Below, piece by piece: positions 9,582 through 18,092 of a stretch of DNA of 64,000 nucleotides. The DNA is from an uncultured Gemmatimonadales bacterium (lineage in GTDB: Bacteria > Gemmatimonadota > Gemmatimonadetes > Longimicrobiales > Gaopeijiaceae): positions 36,086 through 100,085 of the forward strand of contig CALFPJ010000004.1 of assembly GCA_937919655.1 (NCBI GenBank), given 5' to 3'. The notes beneath the pieces are model-generated. The model made no database searches. It was given only the letters and a program-made list of their open reading frames with translations, and had not been told where the DNA came from. The first letter of the stretch is position 1. Each line of letters starts with the position of its first letter. A program made the translations under genes and the position numbers.

Positions 9582-10188
9582 TGCGACAGCCGCCCGCGGC
9601 GGGACCACCGACCTTTCAGGTGCCGCCTTCGAAGACCTCGTGGCGGAGATGATCCGAAGGCTCGGCGACGACCCCGAGCGGGAAGGCATGGCGAACACGC
9701 CCGCTCGCGTGGCGAAGTCCATGGCGTTCCTCACGAAGGGCTACCAGGAGACCGCGGCGGGCGTGGTCGGAGACGCGTTGTTCAACGAATCCCACAAGAA
9801 CATGGTGCTCGTGAAGGACATCGAGGTCTATTCGCTCTGCGAGCACCACATGCTGCCGTTCTTTGGAAAGGCCCATGTCGCCTACATCCCGGACGGTAAC
9901 ATCCTGGGTTTGTCGAAACTGGCTCGGATCGTCGAGGTCTTCGCCCGTCGTTTCCAGGTCCAGGAGCGCCTGACGGAAGAAATCGCTCAAGCCGTTTGGG
10001 AGACGACGAATCCGCAGGGGGTGGCCGTAGTCATAGAAGCGTATCACCTGTGCATGATGATGCGTGGCGTGCAGAAGCAGAACTCAAAGACGATCACGTC
10101 GGCCATGCGGGGTAAGTTCCTTGACGACCACCGCACCAGAGACGAGTTCCTTCGGCTGACCACGAGTCTGCACCAGCCGTTGTCATGA
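9574..10188 (+). CDS. folE: GTP cyclohydrolase I
   Basis: 204 residues. Hydrolyses GTP to 7,8-dihydroneopterin triphosphate, the entry step of folate and tetrahydrobiopterin synthesis. Zinc-binding residues of the type IA enzyme are intact: Cys89 and His92 in [10 protein letters not shown] and Cys160 in [10 protein letters not shown]. The start at 9574 overlaps the upstream PTPS stop by 8 bases, and its own stop overlaps the SDR start by 4, so translation is coupled. Placement between two PTPS-fold enzymes and an SDR favours biopterin-type synthesis over folate. Confidence 0.93.
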   Translation: MSDATAARGGTTDLSGAAFEDLVAEMIRRLGDDPEREGMANTPARVAKSMAFLTKGYQETAAGVVGDALFNESHKNMVLVKDIEVYSLCEHHMLPFFGKAHVAYIPDGNILGLSKLARIVEVFARRFQVQERLTEEIAQAVWETTNPQGVAVVIEAYHLCMMMRGVQKQNSKTITSAMRGKFLDDHRTRDEFLRLTTSLHQPLS

Positions 10189-10901
10189 GCGAGTCGCCCC
10201 TGACAGGTAGGACGGCGCTGGTGACCGGCGCCGGGCGTGGGATCGGGCGTGCGATTGCCGAGGCCCTCTCGGCGGCCGGTGCGCAGGTGTGGTGCGCGGC
10301 CCGCTCTGCGAGTGAAGTCCAGGCCGTAGCCCGAGAGAGCGGGGGTGAACCCCTGGTGATGGATGTTACGGATGACGCGGCGGTGTGGGCCGCGCTCGAC
10401 GGACTTCAAGAGGCGATTGGAGGGCCGCCGGACATCGTGGTGAATGCCGCGGGCACCTTCGCCATTGAGCGCTGTGCCGCAGAGACAGTACTCGGGTTCG
10501 ATGCACAGATTGCGGTCAACCTACGGGGGTCATTCCTTGTGACGCGTGCCCTTCTGCCCGCCATGTTGGGCCGACGCGAGGGGCTCATCGTCCATATCGG
10601 GTCCGTCGCGGGCAGGAAGGCATTTCCGGGTAACGCTGCCTACTCGGCATCGAAGTTCGGCCTGCGCGGCTTCCACGAAGTGCTCCTCGAAGAGATCCGT
10701 GGAACTGGCGTCCGAGCGACCCTGGTTGAGCCGGCGGCTACCGACACGTCTCTCTGGGACGAGTTGAACCCAGACGGCGACACGGGCCTGCCAGGGCGTT
10801 CTGAAATGATGCGCCCCGATGATGTCGCGGACGCGGTCGTTTTTGTTGCGACCCGCCCGGAGTCTATCCGAATCCCCTTGATGCAGATCGAGCGATCATG
10901 A
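10185..10901 (+). CDS. Short-chain dehydrogenase/reductase, candidate sepiapterin reductase
   Basis: 238 residues with a classical SDR fold: NAD(P)-binding TGAGRGIG (about 14-21), NAAG in the core, a conserved Ser at the HIGSVAG strand and the YSASK catalytic motif. It overlaps folE and the downstream PTPS homologue by 4 bases each (ATGA junctions). Its position between GTP cyclohydrolase I and pterin synthases makes a sepiapterin-reductase role (6-pyruvoyl-tetrahydropterin to tetrahydrobiopterin) the most economical guess, but sequence alone would only say SDR. Arg at the cofactor loop (AARS) suggests an NADPH preference. Confidence 0.75.
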   Translation: MSESPLTGRTALVTGAGRGIGRAIAEALSAAGAQVWCAARSASEVQAVARESGGEPLVMDVTDDAAVWAALDGLQEAIGGPPDIVVNAAGTFAIERCAAETVLGFDAQIAVNLRGSFLVTRALLPAMLGRREGLIVHIGSVAGRKAFPGNAAYSASKFGLRGFHEVLLEEIRGTGVRATLVEPAATDTSLWDELNPDGDTGLPGRSEMMRPDDVADAVVFVATRPESIRIPLMQIERS

Positions 10902-11320
10902 GCGAATACGCGTTTACTGTGAGCGCCCAGGCGCACTACGATGCTGCACACTTCCTCCGCAACTATGAAGGCAAGTGCCGCAAGCTCCACGGGCACCGTT
11001 ATGTGGTGGAGGCCGCGGTCCAGGCGACCGAGTTGGATGACTCCGGCATCGCCTTCGACTTCGTTGATCTCAAGGCCGGGCTCCGCGGAATCGCTGACGA
11101 GCTCGACCACGAGAACCTGAACGAGTTGCCGCCGTTTCTCGACGTGGAGACCAGCGCAGAGAATCAAGCCAAGTATTTCTTCGAAGAACTCGGCCGCAGA
11201 CTTCCGGCAGCGATGGCAGCGGGCTTGCTCTATGCGCGCGTCTGGGAGTCGCCGACGCAGTGGGCTCAGTACGGCCCTGTCGGGGCTCCGCTGCCGGCGC
11301 CTCAGCGCGCTCCGGCCTAG
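10898..11320 (+). CDS. 6-carboxytetrahydropterin synthase-like protein (second PTPS homologue)
   Basis: 140 residues of the PTPS/QueD fold. Zinc ligands are His18, His31 and His33. The catalytic Cys27 lies in CRKLHGH, the CxxxHGH spacing of QueD. Asp70-His71 and Glu117 complete the site. It differs clearly from the mammalian-like PTPS at the start of the same operon. It could make 6-carboxytetrahydropterin for queuosine, but no queC/queE is present here, so a pterin-shunting role in the operon is also possible. Its stop codon abuts the first foldback repeat. Confidence 0.8.
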   Translation: MSEYAFTVSAQAHYDAAHFLRNYEGKCRKLHGHRYVVEAAVQATELDDSGIAFDFVDLKAGLRGIADELDHENLNELPPFLDVETSAENQAKYFFEELGRRLPAAMAAGLLYARVWESPTQWAQYGPVGAPLPAPQRAPA

Positions 11321-11478
11321 TGTCCTGTAGCAGAGGTTCGTTTGCATTCGAGCGCCGCTGCATCCACGCTGGCTTCGTTGCTCCTCCGCAAAATAGCGGT
11401 GCTATTCCTTGTCGTCGCACCTTGCCATCGCGGCGCATCGGCACTCTCGATGCGCAACGAACCTCTGCTACAGGACAC
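11320..11478. repeat. Foldback MITE-like repeat, copy 1 (159 bp)
   Basis: Bounded by a perfect 23-bp inverted repeat: the left arm begins GTGTCCTGTAGCAGAGG and the right arm is its exact complement. Inside are a second pair (GCGCCGC / GCGGCGC) and a central hairpin (CCGC-AAAATA-GCGG). The core aligns along most of its length with the repeats at 16903-17060 and 17706-17806. No clear target-site duplication is seen. The left end coincides with the last base of the QueD-like gene's stop codon. It has no coding capacity; open frames across it only mirror the repeat. Confidence 0.8.
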
Positions 11479-11495
11479 GAGGTCCTGCTACTTCA

Positions 11496-12125
11496 TTGGA
11501 CTTACTTCTCACTGACCGACTGACGTGCCCGCGCTGTGGGCCGGAGTTCGGGCTGATCTTGCTTGCCGACCGGATGATGGACCGCAGGGTGGTCGATGGC
11601 ACGCTTGGCTGCCCCAACTGCCGGGACGCGTATCCGGTCCAGGCTGGATTCGGGGATCTACGGGCGGCACCTCGCAAGGCGCTTGAACCGGGGCTGGCAG
11701 GCGGACCTAGGGAAGCGGAGCCCGAACAGATCCAGCGTTTGGCGGCCCTGTTGGGGGTGGCTCGCGGGCCGGGCACGATGGCTCTTGTGGGTGGTCCGGC
11801 GGCGCTCGGTATCAGTTTGGCCGCATTGTTCGAGGACGTTGAGATCGTTGGGTTTGACGCCGACCTCTCGGTATGGCCTGAGGCCCCCCGGTGGAGTCGA
11901 CTCACGAGTGGTCCGGGCCTCCCCATCTTCTCTCGAACGCTGCGTGGCGTCGCGGTGGACGGCCGCCTCGGCCCGGCCTGGGTGGTCGAGGCTGCGCGTG
12001 TCTGCGCGTCCTTGGCTCGCGTGGTCGTGTCTGACGCACCCGCTAGCGCATCCTCGTGGTTGAGGGAGGCGGGCTTGGACGTGATGGCCGTGGAGGATGG
12101 AACCGTAGTGGCGGCACGGCGTTGA
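11496..12125 (+). CDS. Protein with N-terminal Trm112/YcaR-like zinc ribbon, function unknown
   Basis: 209 residues from a TTG at 11496, preceded by GAGGT 12 bases upstream; no ATG gives a plausible start because the longer frame runs back into the repeat. Residues about 10-50 hold two CxxC knuckles (CPRC and CPNC) around a short linker ending DAYPVQAGFGDL, a Trm112/UPF0434 pattern. The remainder looks like a Rossmann-type alpha/beta domain (a glycine-rich VGGPAALGIS segment, then EIVGFDAD), reminiscent of a methyltransferase fold but without a convincing SAM motif. The foldback repeat may supply its promoter region. Confidence 0.5.
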   Translation: MDLLLTDRLTCPRCGPEFGLILLADRMMDRRVVDGTLGCPNCRDAYPVQAGFGDLRAAPRKALEPGLAGGPREAEPEQIQRLAALLGVARGPGTMALVGGPAALGISLAALFEDVEIVGFDADLSVWPEAPRWSRLTSGPGLPIFSRTLRGVAVDGRLGPAWVVEAARVCASLARVVVSDAPASASSWLREAGLDVMAVEDGTVVAARR

Positions 12126-12225
12126 ACCTTGTCTGGCGTTGCGCCCCTCCCTCCGCCGATCCTACCTTAACTACGTCTAGAAAGCACACCTTCAAAAGCT
12201 TCTAGCCCCCAACTCCGGCCTTGAA

Positions 12226-12675
12226 ATGGCGTTCTGGAACAAGCTCTTCGGTGATGACGCGCTGCAACGCGTCGACTACTACAAAGAAGGCGTCGAACTT
12301 CTTAGGGACGGCAAGTTCCATGAAGCGCTGACCTCCTTCCGACTCGCGCTCAAGGAAGCCCCTGGTGACGCGATCGTTTTGCAGCAGATCGCGATTTGTT
12401 ACACGCGCATCGGAATGGTAGAAGAGGCTGCGAAGACCTACAGGCATGTCTTGCAAAAAGACCCAGGCGCCGCGGGCGCACACTACGGGTTGGCATTCAT
12501 CCTGCTCCGCGGCGAAACCCCACAGGCGGCTATTGAGCACCTCGAGGGATTCCTGGCTCACGCGCCGGAGGCCTCTGACGCGGGCCAGTATGTCGACCAC
12601 GCCCGCACCACCCTAGCCCAGTTGCGAGGCGAGTCGCATGAGGTGTCGGAGCCGCCCATAAATGGCTTCCTCTAA
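12226..12675 (+). CDS. Small TPR-repeat protein
   Basis: 149 residues with about three tetratricopeptide repeats (helical pairs at about 15-120, with typical Ala/Gly/Tyr/Pro positions). It starts MAFWNKLFG without a signal peptide, so it is probably cytosolic. It overlaps the OsmC-family gene by 14 bases and heads a run of same-strand genes to 16.4 kb. TPRs mediate protein contacts; the partner is not evident. Confidence 0.75.
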   Translation: MAFWNKLFGDDALQRVDYYKEGVELLRDGKFHEALTSFRLALKEAPGDAIVLQQIAICYTRIGMVEEAAKTYRHVLQKDPGAAGAHYGLAFILLRGETPQAAIEHLEGFLAHAPEASDAGQYVDHARTTLAQLRGESHEVSEPPINGFL

Positions 12676-13081
12676 CCGCCGCGCTGTGCGACTTCGCTGG
12701 ACGGGCGAAGGGCTCGTTTTTCGCGGAGGCGCGGATGGGGGCCCTGAGGTCGTCGTCGACAGCGGTAGCCAGGAGGGTGCGTCGCCGATGCAGCTTCTAT
12801 TGCTGTCACTCGCGGGGTGCATGGCCATCGACGTTGTGATGATCCTGGAGAAGTCTCGCGTACCGATCGAGTCGCTCGAGGTCGAGGTCGTCGGCGAGAG
12901 GGCGGAGACTGAGCCGAAGAAATTCGTATCGATCCAGCTTGTGTACCGATTGAGTGGGCCCGGCGAGGAACATGAGGCGCGACTTCAGCGCGCCATCGAC
13001 CTTTCTCGGGATAAGTACTGCAGCGTGCTGCACTCCCTCGACCCAGCCATCAATCTCGATATCCGGGTTGAGCGGGCCTGA
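12662..13081 (+). CDS. OsmC/Ohr-family protein
   Basis: 139 residues. OsmC-like proteins reduce organic hydroperoxides or handle other thiol chemistry through two Cys residues. Here one Cys sits in LAGCMAIDV and the second in KYCSVLHSL, matching the family's paired positions. The length is typical. The start overlaps the TPR gene's 3' end, implying coupling. Closest in style to the YhfA/OsmC subgroup rather than Ohr, by the short N-terminus. Confidence 0.8.
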   Translation: MASSNRRAVRLRWTGEGLVFRGGADGGPEVVVDSGSQEGASPMQLLLLSLAGCMAIDVVMILEKSRVPIESLEVEVVGERAETEPKKFVSIQLVYRLSGPGEEHEARLQRAIDLSRDKYCSVLHSLDPAINLDIRVERA

Positions 13082-13097
13082 CCGTTCCGGCGCAGCT

Positions 13098-14945
13098 ATG
13101 ACGACCTCCCTCAGCTACGCCGCGAACGAGTCTCCCGTTCCGGAAGGCACCCTGATTGAGCTGTTCCTCGAGGCTGTGGACAACAACGGTGAGCGGAGAG
13201 CCCTGGAGTTCCTTCCTAGCGAGGGGCAGCTAGACGGCATCACCTACGATCAGGTCTTCGCTCGCACGAAACACATTGCGGCCGCCCTAGAGCAATTCGG
13301 CGTTAAGCGAGGCGACCGTGCCGCGATTCTTTCGGAGAACCGACCTGAGTGGGCGTTGTGTGATTATGCCTGCCTCTGCTCGGGGGTCATCGACGTACCG
13401 ATCTATCCGACGCTGGCCGCCTCCCAGATCGCGTATGTCCTGAAGGACTCGGGAGCGAAACTCGTGTTCGCGTCCTCGGCCGAGCAGGTACAGAAGGCCG
13501 TGGAAGCTGTCGCTGAGTGTCCGCACCCGATTCAGATCGTGGCCATCGATGCGACGGCTGATCTTCCGACGGGCGTGATATCGTGGGCTGACTTTCTGAC
13601 GGCTGGCGAAACGTTCAACGCATCTTGGACGGATGGCGATTTCCGAGCACAAGCGCTTCAGGCCGACCCCGCGGATATCGCCACCGTCCTTTACACATCG
13701 GGTACGACCGGTGACCCGAAAGGCGTGATGCTCACGCATAACAACGTGTCATCGAACGTGCGTGCGACTTGCATGGTTCTGGCGATCGGCCAGGCGGACA
13801 ATACGATCTCGTTTCTGCCGCTGTCACACATCCTGCAAAGAATGGTCGACTATCTGTGTTTTTGGACGGGTTGTCGGCTCGCCTACGCGCGCTCGATGCC
13901 CACGTTGATCGAAGACATGCAGGTGATCAAACCGACTCTTGTCGTGTCGGTTCCGCGCATCTATGAGAAGGTATATAACGGCGTCATGGAGTGCAGTGGG
14001 GTCAAGAAGATCATCGTGACCTGGGCGGTCGCCGTTGCTGACCGCGTCGCAGATGTGCGATTGGCCGGCCAACAGCCGGCTGGGCTTTTGGCCGTGAAAT
14101 ACGCGATCGCAGACAAGCTGGTATTTGCGAAGGTCAAGGCCGCCGTCGGTGGGCGTCTCCGTTTTTTCGTGAGCGGTGGCGGGCCTCTTTCTCCGGTGCT
14201 CAATCGATTCTTCTATTCGATCGGCTTGACCATTCTGGAAGGATACGGGCTCACTGAGACCAGCCCGGTCACCAACGTGAGCACGCTCGAACATTTTCGG
14301 ATTGGAACAGTGGGGCCTCCGGTGCCCGGTACTGAAGTCCGCATCGCAGAAGATGGAGAGATTCTTATCCGTGGACCCCAGGTGATGAAGGGCTACTACG
14401 ACAAGCCCGACGCGACGGCCGAGGCGATTAGTGCGGAGGGGTGGTTCTCAACCGGCGATATAGGGGAGATCGACGAGGACGGCTACTTGAAGATCACCGA
14501 CCGCAAGAAGGACATTATCGTGACCGCGGGCGGCAAGAACATCGCGCCACAGCCGATCGAAAACCTCGTGAAGACGAACCGGTTAGTTGAGCAAGTCGTC
14601 ATGATCGGGGACCGTCGCCGCTACTGTGTGTTGTTGATCGTACCGGCCTTTGATCCTCTTGAGCGGTGGGCCTCAGAGAACTCCGTTTCGTGGTCGTCGA
14701 GGACGGTCCTGATCGCGGATCCGAGGGTGAAGAAACACGTCGAGCACGAGGTCTTGGGTATGCTTACTGATCTGGCATCGTTCGAAACACCTAAGAAGAT
14801 CGCGCTCCTCAGTGAGGAGTTAACCGTTGAGAACGGATTCCTAACACCGACGTTGAAGGTGAAGCGTCGCGTTGTTCAGGAACGGCTTGGGGCGGTCATC
14901 GACGGACTCTATGAAGAAGAAGCCGCAGATGACGCGACTGGCTGA
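13098..14945 (+). CDS. Long-chain acyl-CoA synthetase (AMP-forming)
   Basis: 615 residues from the ATG at 13098. It activates long-chain fatty acids as acyl-AMP and then acyl-CoA. The P-loop-like AMP-binding motif [10 protein letters not shown] lies at about 200-210, the GYGLTET motif in the middle, and [14 protein letters not shown] plus [17 protein letters not shown] form the C-terminal hinge and lysine region. It belongs to the FAA1/FadD15-like long group. It follows the OsmC gene by 16 bases and precedes cutA by 3, so it is in the same transcription unit. Confidence 0.9.
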   Translation: MTTSLSYAANESPVPEGTLIELFLEAVDNNGERRALEFLPSEGQLDGITYDQVFARTKHIAAALEQFGVKRGDRAAILSENRPEWALCDYACLCSGVIDVPIYPTLAASQIAYVLKDSGAKLVFASSAEQVQKAVEAVAECPHPIQIVAIDATADLPTGVISWADFLTAGETFNASWTDGDFRAQALQADPADIATVLYTSGTTGDPKGVMLTHNNVSSNVRATCMVLAIGQADNTISFLPLSHILQRMVDYLCFWTGCRLAYARSMPTLIEDMQVIKPTLVVSVPRIYEKVYNGVMECSGVKKIIVTWAVAVADRVADVRLAGQQPAGLLAVKYAIADKLVFAKVKAAVGGRLRFFVSGGGPLSPVLNRFFYSIGLTILEGYGLTETSPVTNVSTLEHFRIGTVGPPVPGTEVRIAEDGEILIRGPQVMKGYYDKPDATAEAISAEGWFSTGDIGEIDEDGYLKITDRKKDIIVTAGGKNIAPQPIENLVKTNRLVEQVVMIGDRRRYCVLLIVPAFDPLERWASENSVSWSSRTVLIADPRVKKHVEHEVLGMLTDLASFETPKKIALLSEELTVENGFLTPTLKVKRRVVQERLGAVIDGLYEEEAADDATG

Positions 14946-14948
14946 TGC

Positions 14949-15284
14949 ATGACAGACCCCAACCCTCCCTGTGTTGTGACGGTATTTATGACCACCCCGA
15001 GCCTAGAGACCGCGGAGACCCTTGGCCGTACACTTGTGAGTGAGCGGTTGGCCGCGTGCGCGAATGTGCTACCGGGTGTGGTTTCGATATTTCATTGGAA
15101 CGGTGAACTCCAACGTGAAACCGAGGCGATGGTGATCCTGAAGACTTCCGAGGGGTGCGTGTCAGCGCTTGAGGAGCGGGCAATGGCGCTGCATCCGTAC
15201 GATGTCCCCGAGTTCCTGGTCGTTCCTGTGGTCGGTGGGCACGCCCCGTATTTGGCCTGGATCGCAGGCGAGGTGGGTCTCTAG
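14949..15284 (+). CDS. cutA: CutA1-family divalent-cation tolerance protein
   Basis: 111 residues, the full CutA1 length. Characteristic segments are present: RLAACANVLPGV, SIFHWNGE, E(A)MVILKT and HPYDVPEFLVVPV. The protein forms stable trimers with a ferredoxin-like fold; a role in copper tolerance was proposed in E. coli but the general function is unsettled. Located 3 bases after the acyl-CoA synthetase and 2 bases before a TPR gene. Confidence 0.92.
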   Translation: MTDPNPPCVVTVFMTTPSLETAETLGRTLVSERLAACANVLPGVVSIFHWNGELQRETEAMVILKTSEGCVSALEERAMALHPYDVPEFLVVPVVGGHAPYLAWIAGEVGL

Positions 15285-15286
15285 TC

Positions 15287-16375
15287 ATGGCAAGAAAGCC
15301 CAAGAAGCTCAAGCAGGATGCCTCCCGAGAGGCTCAGACCGAACTTCTAGGGGAAGGTCCTGATACGCCTGGGAAGTCTGCGGGCTCGACCCAGAAGAAT
15401 CCCGCGCCGGCCGCGATCACTGAGGCGCATGAAGTCGAAACGGAGGAGCCGGTCGCCGACGCGGGAGACATCGAAGAGGTACCTGTGGAGGAGGTGGCAG
15501 ACTCAACCGAGGCCGAGCCTGACGCGGCCGCAGAAGAAGCCGAGCCTGATGTCGCCGCAGAAGAAGCCCAGACGGCTGACGCCGTCGTTGGGGTCGAAGC
15601 GCCCACCGAGGCAGCGCCCGTTCCCGCTCAGGATCCAGAGTCTCCGTCGGAGCCTGAGGTGGCTGACATGGCCGCGTCAAATCAGAAGGCACCTGAACCG
15701 GATCCCAGCCCAGTTCGTTTCGAACTGGTCACCGAAGAGGGTCGCGAGGTCCACGTTCCGCCGGCAGGGGAACGACTCACCCGGGCGAAGGAGTTGGTCC
15801 AGGGCGGGCGTATTGCTGAGGCGATCTCCTTGTACCGAGAGGTTCTTGTCGAGAACCCCGCCAACCTCAAGGCCCGCAACAATCTCGGTGTCCTGTACGA
15901 CGAGACCGGGCAGGTCGACCTCGCCCTCGATCAGTTTGAGGCGGCGATGCAGTTGGAGCCCGAAAATGTTGAGGTGCTCACCAATTACGGAGCCACGCTT
16001 ACCGCGGTGGCCAAGTACGACGCCGCCGAGGAGTTGTTGAGGCGGGCGCTGCGACTCAGCCCCGAGAGTGTCTCTGTGCGCTCGACCTTGGGGATCCTGC
16101 ACTTCCGGAGGGGCATTTATGCTCAGGCAGAGCTGGAACTCCGGTGGGTGTGCGAGCAGGATGACACACATGGACATGCCTTCTACTACCGAGGGGAGGC
16201 GCTCAACCGGTTGTCACGCTACGACGAGGCACGCGCCGTCCTGGAGCGGGCCATCGTGTTACAGCCCATGAACGCGAAGGCTTATTACTCGCTTGGGCAT
16301 CTCTACGACCGGGCGCACCTCACCGAGGAAGCGGCGCTGATGTACGAGAAGTCCAAAGAACTCCAACGCAGATGA
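15287..16375 (+). CDS. TPR protein with long acidic N-terminal linker
   Basis: 362 residues. After a Lys-rich start (MARKPKKLKQ), residues about 20-140 are an acidic, Ala/Glu/Pro-rich low-complexity region with near-repeats of AEPDxAAEEA. The C-terminal 210 residues hold about six TPR units (for example NNLGVLYDETGQVDLALDQF and YYSLGHLYDRAHLTEEAALMYEKS). No signal peptide. Likely a cytosolic scaffold; the acidic tail may be an interaction tether. Its TGA overlaps the start of the downstream macro-domain gene (ATGA). Confidence 0.75.
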   Translation: MARKPKKLKQDASREAQTELLGEGPDTPGKSAGSTQKNPAPAAITEAHEVETEEPVADAGDIEEVPVEEVADSTEAEPDAAAEEAEPDVAAEEAQTADAVVGVEAPTEAAPVPAQDPESPSEPEVADMAASNQKAPEPDPSPVRFELVTEEGREVHVPPAGERLTRAKELVQGGRIAEAISLYREVLVENPANLKARNNLGVLYDETGQVDLALDQFEAAMQLEPENVEVLTNYGATLTAVAKYDAAEELLRRALRLSPESVSVRSTLGILHFRRGIYAQAELELRWVCEQDDTHGHAFYYRGEALNRLSRYDEARAVLERAIVLQPMNAKAYYSLGHLYDRAHLTEEAALMYEKSKELQRR

Positions 16376-16902
16376 TCCGCGTTGTTGTCGGAGTCCTGCA
16401 TGAGCAGGGAGCCGAATGTGTGCTACGTCCAATTCGGGCCGACCTGGTGCCGGTCAGCGCGACGAGTCGGGATTTGGATCTGGCTGCTGGGGAGCGCATG
16501 CAGGACCGCCTCGAACAGATGGGGTTGCTTCCTGTCGGGGGGGGGGGGCGGTGGTAACCCCTGGGGGCGATCTGAGCGCTGACTTCGTGATCCACGTGGT
16601 CGTCTCCGCGCCTGATGAGCCCGAGACGTCGGTAAACGTGCAGAAGGCGCTCAGGAACGGCCTTCGCCGCGCTGCTGACCTGGACCCTGGCATCGCTGGC
16701 GCTTCCGCCCCTGGGCATGGGTGTGGGAAGTCTAGAAGCTGAGGAATCCGCGCGTGTGATGCTCGAGATTCTTTTCCACCAGTTGGACGAACGTCTTCCG
16801 CCCAGTGTGATGACGGTGGTGGTCGCATCGGACTACGAAGCCTTGATCTTCTCCCATCTCGTTGCCGAGCTCACGCTCGCTCGCACGGAGGTCGGGCACT
16901 AA
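16372..16902 (+). pseudogene. Macro-domain (ADP-ribose-binding) gene split by two compensating frameshifts
   Basis: Three successive frames together read as one macro domain of about 175 residues. Frame A covers 16372 to the G run (starts MIRVVVGVL). Frame B covers about 16549-16680 and contains TPGGDLSADFVIHVVV, the macro-domain ligand-binding region. Frame A resumes from about 16681 with PPLGMGVGSLEAEESARVM. The first break is at a 12-G homopolymer (16537-16548), consistent with one missing G; the second, near 16680, is consistent with one extra C. The net shift is zero. As written, the product stops at 61 residues. Either a pseudogene or two sequence errors. Confidence 0.7.
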
Positions 16903-17060
16903 TGCACCCGAACATAAATACGATGGCATTTGAGCGGCGCTGCATCTCACCCTGCCGCGTTGTTCGTCGTCGCAATTGCGCTGCTATGACTCCTCCTCGC
17001 GCGTTGCCGACCGAGCGCATCACCACTCTCGGTGCGTCATCGTATCTATGGTCGGGCGCA
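16903..17060. repeat. Foldback MITE-like repeat, copy 2 (158 bp)
   Basis: Same size and core as copy 1 (shared GGCATTTGAGC / CGCTGCATC and ACTCTCGGTGCG segments), but with entirely different terminal arms. The left arm begins TGCACCCGAACATAAATACG and the right arm is complementary over 23 positions with 4 mismatches. The central hairpin is CGCAATTGCG instead of CCGC-N6-GCGG. It begins at the base after the TAA ending the macro-domain frame. Confidence 0.75.
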
Positions 17061-17153
17061 CTAGGTGTCGTGCCCCAAGGGAAACATCGACCAGCTTCGA
17101 CGAGTACCCTGTGCAGTTCGCGGAGCAGTTGAGCGCCTGATCGGAGAGGGTTG

Positions 17154-17603
17154 ATGCACAAACGGTTGTTGGGTGTCGCCATCGTGATGGTTTGGTTCGG
17201 CATGATTGGCGGGCAGGTCCGGAGGGAGTATTTCCAGCCTGAGCTCGCGCGCCTGGCCGAAGCCGCGCTGTCACTCGCACCGGGAATCAGCTTCTACACG
17301 CTGACGATGGGAACCCGTACTGTTGGGCAGGCCACATCGCGCCTAGATACGCTCCCTGACGGTTTCGAGCTCGAGGACCTGATGAGCCTCGAACTACCTG
17401 CCGGGGGGGTGACATCTTCCCGGCTCAGGGGCATATTCTCTTTGCCACATTCACTTCAAAAAGAGCCAGAAGATGCGCGACTTGGTCCCCGGTGGTTATC
17501 TCTTCACCCACGCGGTTTTTTGGACGGTTATTGCCATGGTCGCAGTAGGCACGAATGCTGTAGCGATCATGCTTACGATCGGTCTCGGCCTCCTCGTGTT
17601 TGA
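17154..17603 (+). CDS. Hypothetical membrane-anchored protein, C-terminal half doubtful
   Basis: 149 residues as written, from the ATG at 17154 with GAGAGGG upstream. Residues 5-20 are a hydrophobic signal or anchor, and about 25-86 look like a soluble exported domain (ARLAEAALSLAPG...LPDGFELEDL). After PAGG the composition turns Arg/His/Ser-rich and unconvincing. The change falls at a 7-G run (17403-17409). With one G fewer, an in-frame TGA would end the protein at about 86 residues, just before a separate small membrane gene. I recognise no family. Confidence 0.45.
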   Translation: MHKRLLGVAIVMVWFGMIGGQVRREYFQPELARLAEAALSLAPGISFYTLTMGTRTVGQATSRLDTLPDGFELEDLMSLELPAGGVTSSRLRGIFSLPHSLQKEPEDARLGPRWLSLHPRGFLDGYCHGRSRHECCSDHAYDRSRPPRV

Positions 17604-17622
17604 GACGGCCACCCGGAACTGA
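17473..17622 (+). CDS. Small membrane protein (49 residues)
   Basis: A short frame starting MRDLVPGGYLFTHAVFW, with one long hydrophobic helix (about 12-45) ending in ETATRN. It overlaps the doubtful 3' half of the preceding open frame in another frame and is followed 28 bases later by a good terminator, so it is the better coding candidate there. Upstream bases are A/G-rich (AAAAGAGCCAGAAG). No family recognised. Confidence 0.45.
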   Translation: MRDLVPGGYLFTHAVFWTVIAMVAVGTNAVAIMLTIGLGLLVFETATRN

Positions 17623-17649
17623 CCATTTCGTTGCTTGAGGTGCATTGTG

Positions 17650-17684
17650 GGCGCCCCTATCTGGCTGGGGGCGCCTATTTTTTT
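17650..17684 (+). terminator. Rho-independent terminator
   Basis: An 8-bp GC stem (GGCGCCCC / GGGGCGCC) with a 10-base loop is followed directly by TATTTTTTT. It ends the small-membrane-protein unit. Confidence 0.85.
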
Positions 17685-17705
17685 CGAGGCTATCGAGGGA
17701 TTCTG

Positions 17706-17806
17706 GTGTCCTGTAACAGAAATGCGTTGGCATTCGAGCGCCGCTGTATCCACGCGGGCTTCTTTGCTCGTCCGCGAAATAGCGGTGCGATTCCTTTAAA
17801 GGACAC
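17706..17806. repeat. Foldback MITE-like repeat, copy 3, internally deleted (101 bp)
   Basis: The left 85 bases match copy 1 closely (GTGTCCTGTAACAGA, then CATTCGAGCGCCGCTG and the CCGC-GAAATA-GCGG hairpin). The right half is missing. The copy ends in AAAGGACAC, which still complements the first eleven bases (10 of 11). It ends 3 bases before the next gene's ATG. Confidence 0.75.
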
Positions 17807-17809
17807 TAA

Positions 17810-18052
17810 ATGATCTTCACGCTTAAGGTGATCGTCGGCGTTGCGGCGCTGTTGGTCGGTGTCTGGTTCGGGTTGCCTGGTCGGTACGAGCAGACCCCGG
17901 ATGAGATCGAGGAGGTCATGGCTAATGGGACCGGCCGTCGCAAGCAGCGGAAGAAGCGCCTCAGCCCGGTCGCGTGGCTTCAGAGAGAGAAGAGCGTATC
18001 GGCGAATCGAGGCTCGCGGGGATTCGGCGTACGGTCTCCAGACGACCGGTAG
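17810..18052 (+). CDS. Small single-helix membrane protein
   Basis: 80 residues: one transmembrane helix (about 5-24), then a charged tail with a Lys/Arg-rich stretch (RRKQRKKRLSP). It begins 3 bases after repeat copy 3, which therefore lies in its 5' region. No family recognised; the hydrophobic start and non-random composition support coding. Confidence 0.45.
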   Translation: MIFTLKVIVGVAALLVGVWFGLPGRYEQTPDEIEEVMANGTGRRKQRKKRLSPVAWLQREKSVSANRGSRGFGVRSPDDR

Positions 18053-18092
18053 GGACGGCGCAGCTGAGTTGGGCTAAAGGCTTAGCGGACAG

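Noticed and set aside
11320..17806. Foldback repeats considered as integron attC sites, because they follow stop codons and keep structure over sequence.
   Set aside because: attC sites conserve their outer R/L boxes (RYYYAAC and GTTRRRY) and vary in the middle. Here the ends vary and the core is conserved, and no integrase is present.
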